A stretch of DNA of 64,000 bases from Paramyrothecium sp. XJ0827 (Eukaryota > Ascomycota > Sordariomycetes > Hypocreales > Stachybotryaceae), in the NCBI GenBank assembly GCA_020881915.1, contig JAJFPB010000002.1:2480001-2544000 (forward strand), read 5' to 3'. The translations under genes were made by a program, and so were the position numbers. Under the pieces are notes generated by a model, which saw nothing but the letters and a program-made list of their open reading frames with translations, was not told the DNA's origin and ran no database searches. Shown piece by piece: positions 62,301 through 64,000 of the stretch; position 1 is the first letter of the stretch, and the number at the start of each line of letters is the position of its first letter.

Positions 62301-64000
62301 ATCGCCGCGACTTCCTCCTGATAAAGAAGCCGGCCATGAGGTAATTGCCAAGAGCTTCCTCAAAAACAAACTTGTGCTCAGCTGCATGATCAAGTGCATC
62401 TTCGTACAATTGAATCGCCTCGCCATGGTTTTGCGACAGTTCGGCGATCTGCGCCTCTAGGAGACTTGACCATGTCTTGTAGTTGACTTCGTGTACTACC
62501 TCCCATACACGGATCTTCTTCACGAAGCCACGTAATTCCCGCAAAACAGATTCCGTCTCGTTAGAGAAATCCTCACCGGCCTTGCGCGGATCTTGTAGGC
62601 GGCCAAGGAGCTGGCCGGTCAGAGCCAGCCCGTAAAAGAAAATGATGAACATGCTACTCCTCGCGGACCATAGAAGCTGGACACTGTCCACACATCGTTT
62701 GCCAATTTCTACAGCTTGGTCGAAATGCCCGTAAAGGAATAGAACCACAAGCTCCAGTCCTTCATATCTGAGCAATGATCTATTGCTCTGCTGAGTGCGA
62801 CCCAAAAGCCACTTTTTATATGATGGAGAGTTATGCTGTTCGTCAGACAGAATTTCATCCGCGTCCTGATATTGAGTTTTGCCTTGTGCAGCACGACATA
62901 ATTGCCGAATTCCAATCAATACTGCACCACCCCTGGTGTCGAGATACCAGTTGGGTATTTCCTCACATCCGTATTGACAGAATGCCTCCAGGTCAATATA
63001 GTTCTCGCTCGCGAAAAACTTCACTTCAGCAGAAAGGCCGTAGCTGAGGATCGTGAGCATCCTGTCACCAGAAACGGATGCATACTCGATCGCATCCTCC
63101 ATGAGAGACACCTGTGTCGACATCGGACTGTAGATATGGGCGACAAAGAATGAGTACAGCATGAGTCCTCTTGCTAAGGAAAACGGGTCTCGACTTTGGT
63201 AGAGCAAATCTTGAGAGATGTCACCCAGCTTGGTAGTAAATTCGACCATGTTGAAGCGCCCCAAAGCTACAGCACCAAGGAAGATGAAGCCCATGCCAGA
63301 ATGTGGAAAGGCACCGTATGTCAAGTGCATCTCAACCATGACCAAGGTAAGATGATAAAATCGTAAGCAGTCGCTCCACCATGCAGCTGCAGCCGTTTCG
63401 GACAGAACCGCCCCAATCGATGCAATCGTAGCATCAGTCTCGGCCTTGGGGTTCAGAACTTTCGAAGGTTCAAGTGACTGGATTTGGGCGGACAGTACTT
63501 GGAACTTCTCGTCACACTTCTCATATGTAGGATCCTCGTCCAATGTCACTCCAAGGACACTTAGGCACTCTTTTAGTGAAACGAGCGCAAGCTGAGCATC
63601 TCCAGTTTGTGCATAAATGCGGGACTGTAGGACATATGCCGGTGCTTTGTCACCTGGTGTCTTTGCGTTGGCAAAAATCGTAGAGAGAAAATCATTGGCA
63701 GGTCCATGTTGGCCCGTAAAGAGAAAGCATTCGGCTGAGCGCAGATAGATTTGCATTGTCTCCGCATATGAGACGTCGTTTGCATCAGTCCATGGGTCGT
63801 CTTGGAGTAAACGAAGAGCTGTAGTGTAGTATTTCGCAGCCGTTGGCCGAGCGCTATTTTCTGTGGCTGATTGCGCACAGTCAATTAGGAGCTTTCGGAA
63901 GTGTCGCCGTATGGGAACGCGACGTCGGATAATCTCTGCAGCCTCACATACATGCGAGGCAGTACTGTCTCGCTGTTTAACCTCTGTGGCATAGTACTTG
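59353..64000 (-). CDS. Hybrid histidine kinase, C-terminal 1549 residues (cut by window edge)
   Basis: The frame is open from the stop at 59353 to the right edge, so the N-terminus lies outside; the ATG at 63756 is internal, since KYYTTALRLLQDDPW and other protein-like sequence continue upstream of it. From N to C: a long helical TPR-like region (64000 to about 62200), a GAF domain (about 62000-61450, including GTKPLLGVLYLEGEPG), a coiled coil rich in Ala/Lys/Glu, HisKA with the phospho-acceptor His in SHELRTPLNG (codon 61273-61275), HATPase (GDPIRLHQVLGNLIGNS, DTGIGIPP, GGSGLGLS), and a receiver with its Asp in VVLMDVQMPVLDG (codon 60298-60300) and the Lys in YLAKPV. A disordered tail of about 230 residues follows. 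This layout fits the fungal group X (Mak2/Mak3-like) kinases, which usually begin with a Ser/Thr kinase-like and an AAA-type domain; that part is not visible. No intron is seen. Confidence 0.95.
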   Translation of the reverse strand, partial: KYYATEVKQRDSTASHVCEAAEIIRRRVPIRRHFRKLLIDCAQSATENSARPTAAKYYTTALRLLQDDPWTDANDVSYAETMQIYLRSAECFLFTGQHGPANDFLSTIFANAKTPGDKAPAYVLQSRIYAQTGDAQLALVSLKECLSVLGVTLDEDPTYEKCDEKFQVLSAQIQSLEPSKVLNPKAETDATIASIGAVLSETAAAAWWSDCLRFYHLTLVMVEMHLTYGAFPHSGMGFIFLGAVALGRFNMVEFTTKLGDISQDLLYQSRDPFSLARGLMLYSFFVAHIYSPMSTQVSLMEDAIEYASVSGDRMLTILSYGLSAEVKFFASENYIDLEAFCQYGCEEIPNWYLDTRGGAVLIGIRQLCRAAQGKTQYQDADEILSDEQHNSPSYKKWLLGRTQQSNRSLLRYEGLELVVLFLYGHFDQAVEIGKRCVDSVQLLWSARSSMFIIFFYGLALTGQLLGRLQDPRKAGEDFSNETESVLRELRGFVKKIRVWEVVHEVNYKTWSSLLEAQIAELSQNHGEAIQLYEDALDHAAEHKFVFEEALGNYLMAGFFIRRKSRRSARSALLDAVGLYRQLSATGIVKAIEDEHTLLLHGPTRNHHTTDAAVQTDFVADTATVSYRPGDREDGDELAQMPSKTMAELKGDRVGAWRGSMNMQAEAGAGLPALDMIDLHAILVSSQVISSVLQVDELLKTMCDVILQTCGGSATLAAIVVQETNTDDWCVAASGDPEKGASEHSPGLPLSGTSLIAENVVLYSTRFLESVFIPDLLLDERFGNVGESWLQRNPLGKSIIAIPISHGTKPLLGVLYLEGEPGSFTDRNVTVLQLLVNQIGISYSNALAMKNVEKISAENRSMVIVQKRALAKALEAETKAKDAEAEAKRNVKLAEEAAKAKSIFLANVSHELRTPLNGVIGNSELLRDSNLNKDQLEMADSIRVSADLLLTVINDILDFSKMEADKMKLYIIAFNPEEMVREVVRAVSYSNREKTSKKNVKIVQDINLPPMLIYGDPIRLHQVLGNLIGNSLKFTEDGSITIGARLDQETEENATLTFWVRDTGIGIPPQQLAKLFQPFSQADASTARKYGGSGLGLSICKSLIEIMMKGTIQLESEETVGTTAWFKVTFEKAKADVAAGDVQSKSSPGIDRYSAPTPSMPLASPSPYLDFSTIPKEQIRICVAEDNPINQKIAIQYVQRLGYSSVSAYENGLKAVEGLRQNAKEGKPYHVVLMDVQMPVLDGYEATKLIRKDPIEAVRKILVIAMTASAIQGDREKCLAAGMNDYLAKPVRSEVLKRKLDAYLVAPVRQPTSETNFSQLTRDQPTAIPENIRSTPSPFALPAPKENGTPGTPQSTTTAPTPYIAATVPHNTVKDPMEAAAVFNRPLDAMAMQAKDSPLLAMTSVQEAHPTREPELGRNSTASLNSSRTSSENRLSDPGSPDSSSLQLQKRPRRKLTKTRIRSDSPFQEPQPQPQTQMPLSPHTGEHTSTDRPKGVLTKKPPAQRTGTATSPDDGQNVENTPYATRGDEGRSSTASNSTTSIKDRFFPG

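Noticed and set aside
1..64000. CRISPR array, prophage, insertion sequence or intact transposon
   Set aside because: No regularly spaced repeats, transposase or reverse transcriptase motifs, or long terminal repeats were seen, and the genes are eukaryotic and intron-bearing.

Overview
The window looks like nuclear DNA of a filamentous ascomycete, most likely a sordariomycete, possibly Hypocreales (inference). The reasons are short introns of about 50-105 nt with GT donors, CTRAC-like branch sites and YAG acceptors, GC-rich genes, long intergenic gaps, genes in mixed orientation with no operons, and protein families such as multi-domain hybrid histidine kinases. There is no bacterial, phage or CRISPR signature, and I found no convincing tRNA or rRNA gene.

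Layout. 1-7.7 kb: no supportable gene. 7.7-8.9 kb: a three-exon gene for an unrecognised 342-residue protein (+). 8.9-10.3 kb: GC-rich, with overlapping open frames of unclear meaning. 10.3-12.3 kb: CCT3, the gamma subunit of the cytosolic chaperonin, six exons (+). 12.55-13.17 kb: a DUF1168/PRKRIP1-like spliceosomal protein (-), convergent with CCT3. 14.5-16.1 kb: a DET1-like histidine phosphatase (+). 17.3-23.5 kb: a 2062-residue hybrid histidine kinase with GAF-like, PAS, PAS, HisKA, HATPase, pseudoreceiver and receiver regions (-). 23.5-29.9 kb: gene-poor. 29.9-30.7 kb: a cytochrome b561-type membrane protein (-), divergent from allantoicase (32.1-33.2 kb, +). 34.3-36.9 kb: an ankyrin-repeat plus DIL-domain protein (+). 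37.4-37.7 kb: a short protein-like minus-strand frame. 40.25-43.3 kb: a TBC-domain Rab-GAP (+). 43.3-48.1 kb: no gene. 48.1-49.5 kb: a proline/glutamine-rich protein with a coiled coil and basic C-termini (-). 49.5-59.35 kb: almost 10 kb without a supportable gene, but rich in simple repeats and palindromes. 59.35-64 kb: a second hybrid histidine kinase (-), whose N-terminus lies beyond the right edge.

Functionally these are mostly housekeeping or signalling genes that do not form an obvious pathway. Two large hybrid kinases lie within 36 kb of each other. Allantoicase is a purine-nitrogen catabolic enzyme and has a GATA-type site upstream. I do not see a secondary-metabolite cluster, an intact transposon or a defence system. 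The most unusual signals are a recurrent TACCTTA / GGTACC palindrome family in the intergenic DNA, a possible splice choice that swaps the basic C-terminus of the 48-49.5 kb gene, an intron placed directly before the phosphoacceptor Asp of the first kinase, and the uncharacterised short frame at 37.4 kb.
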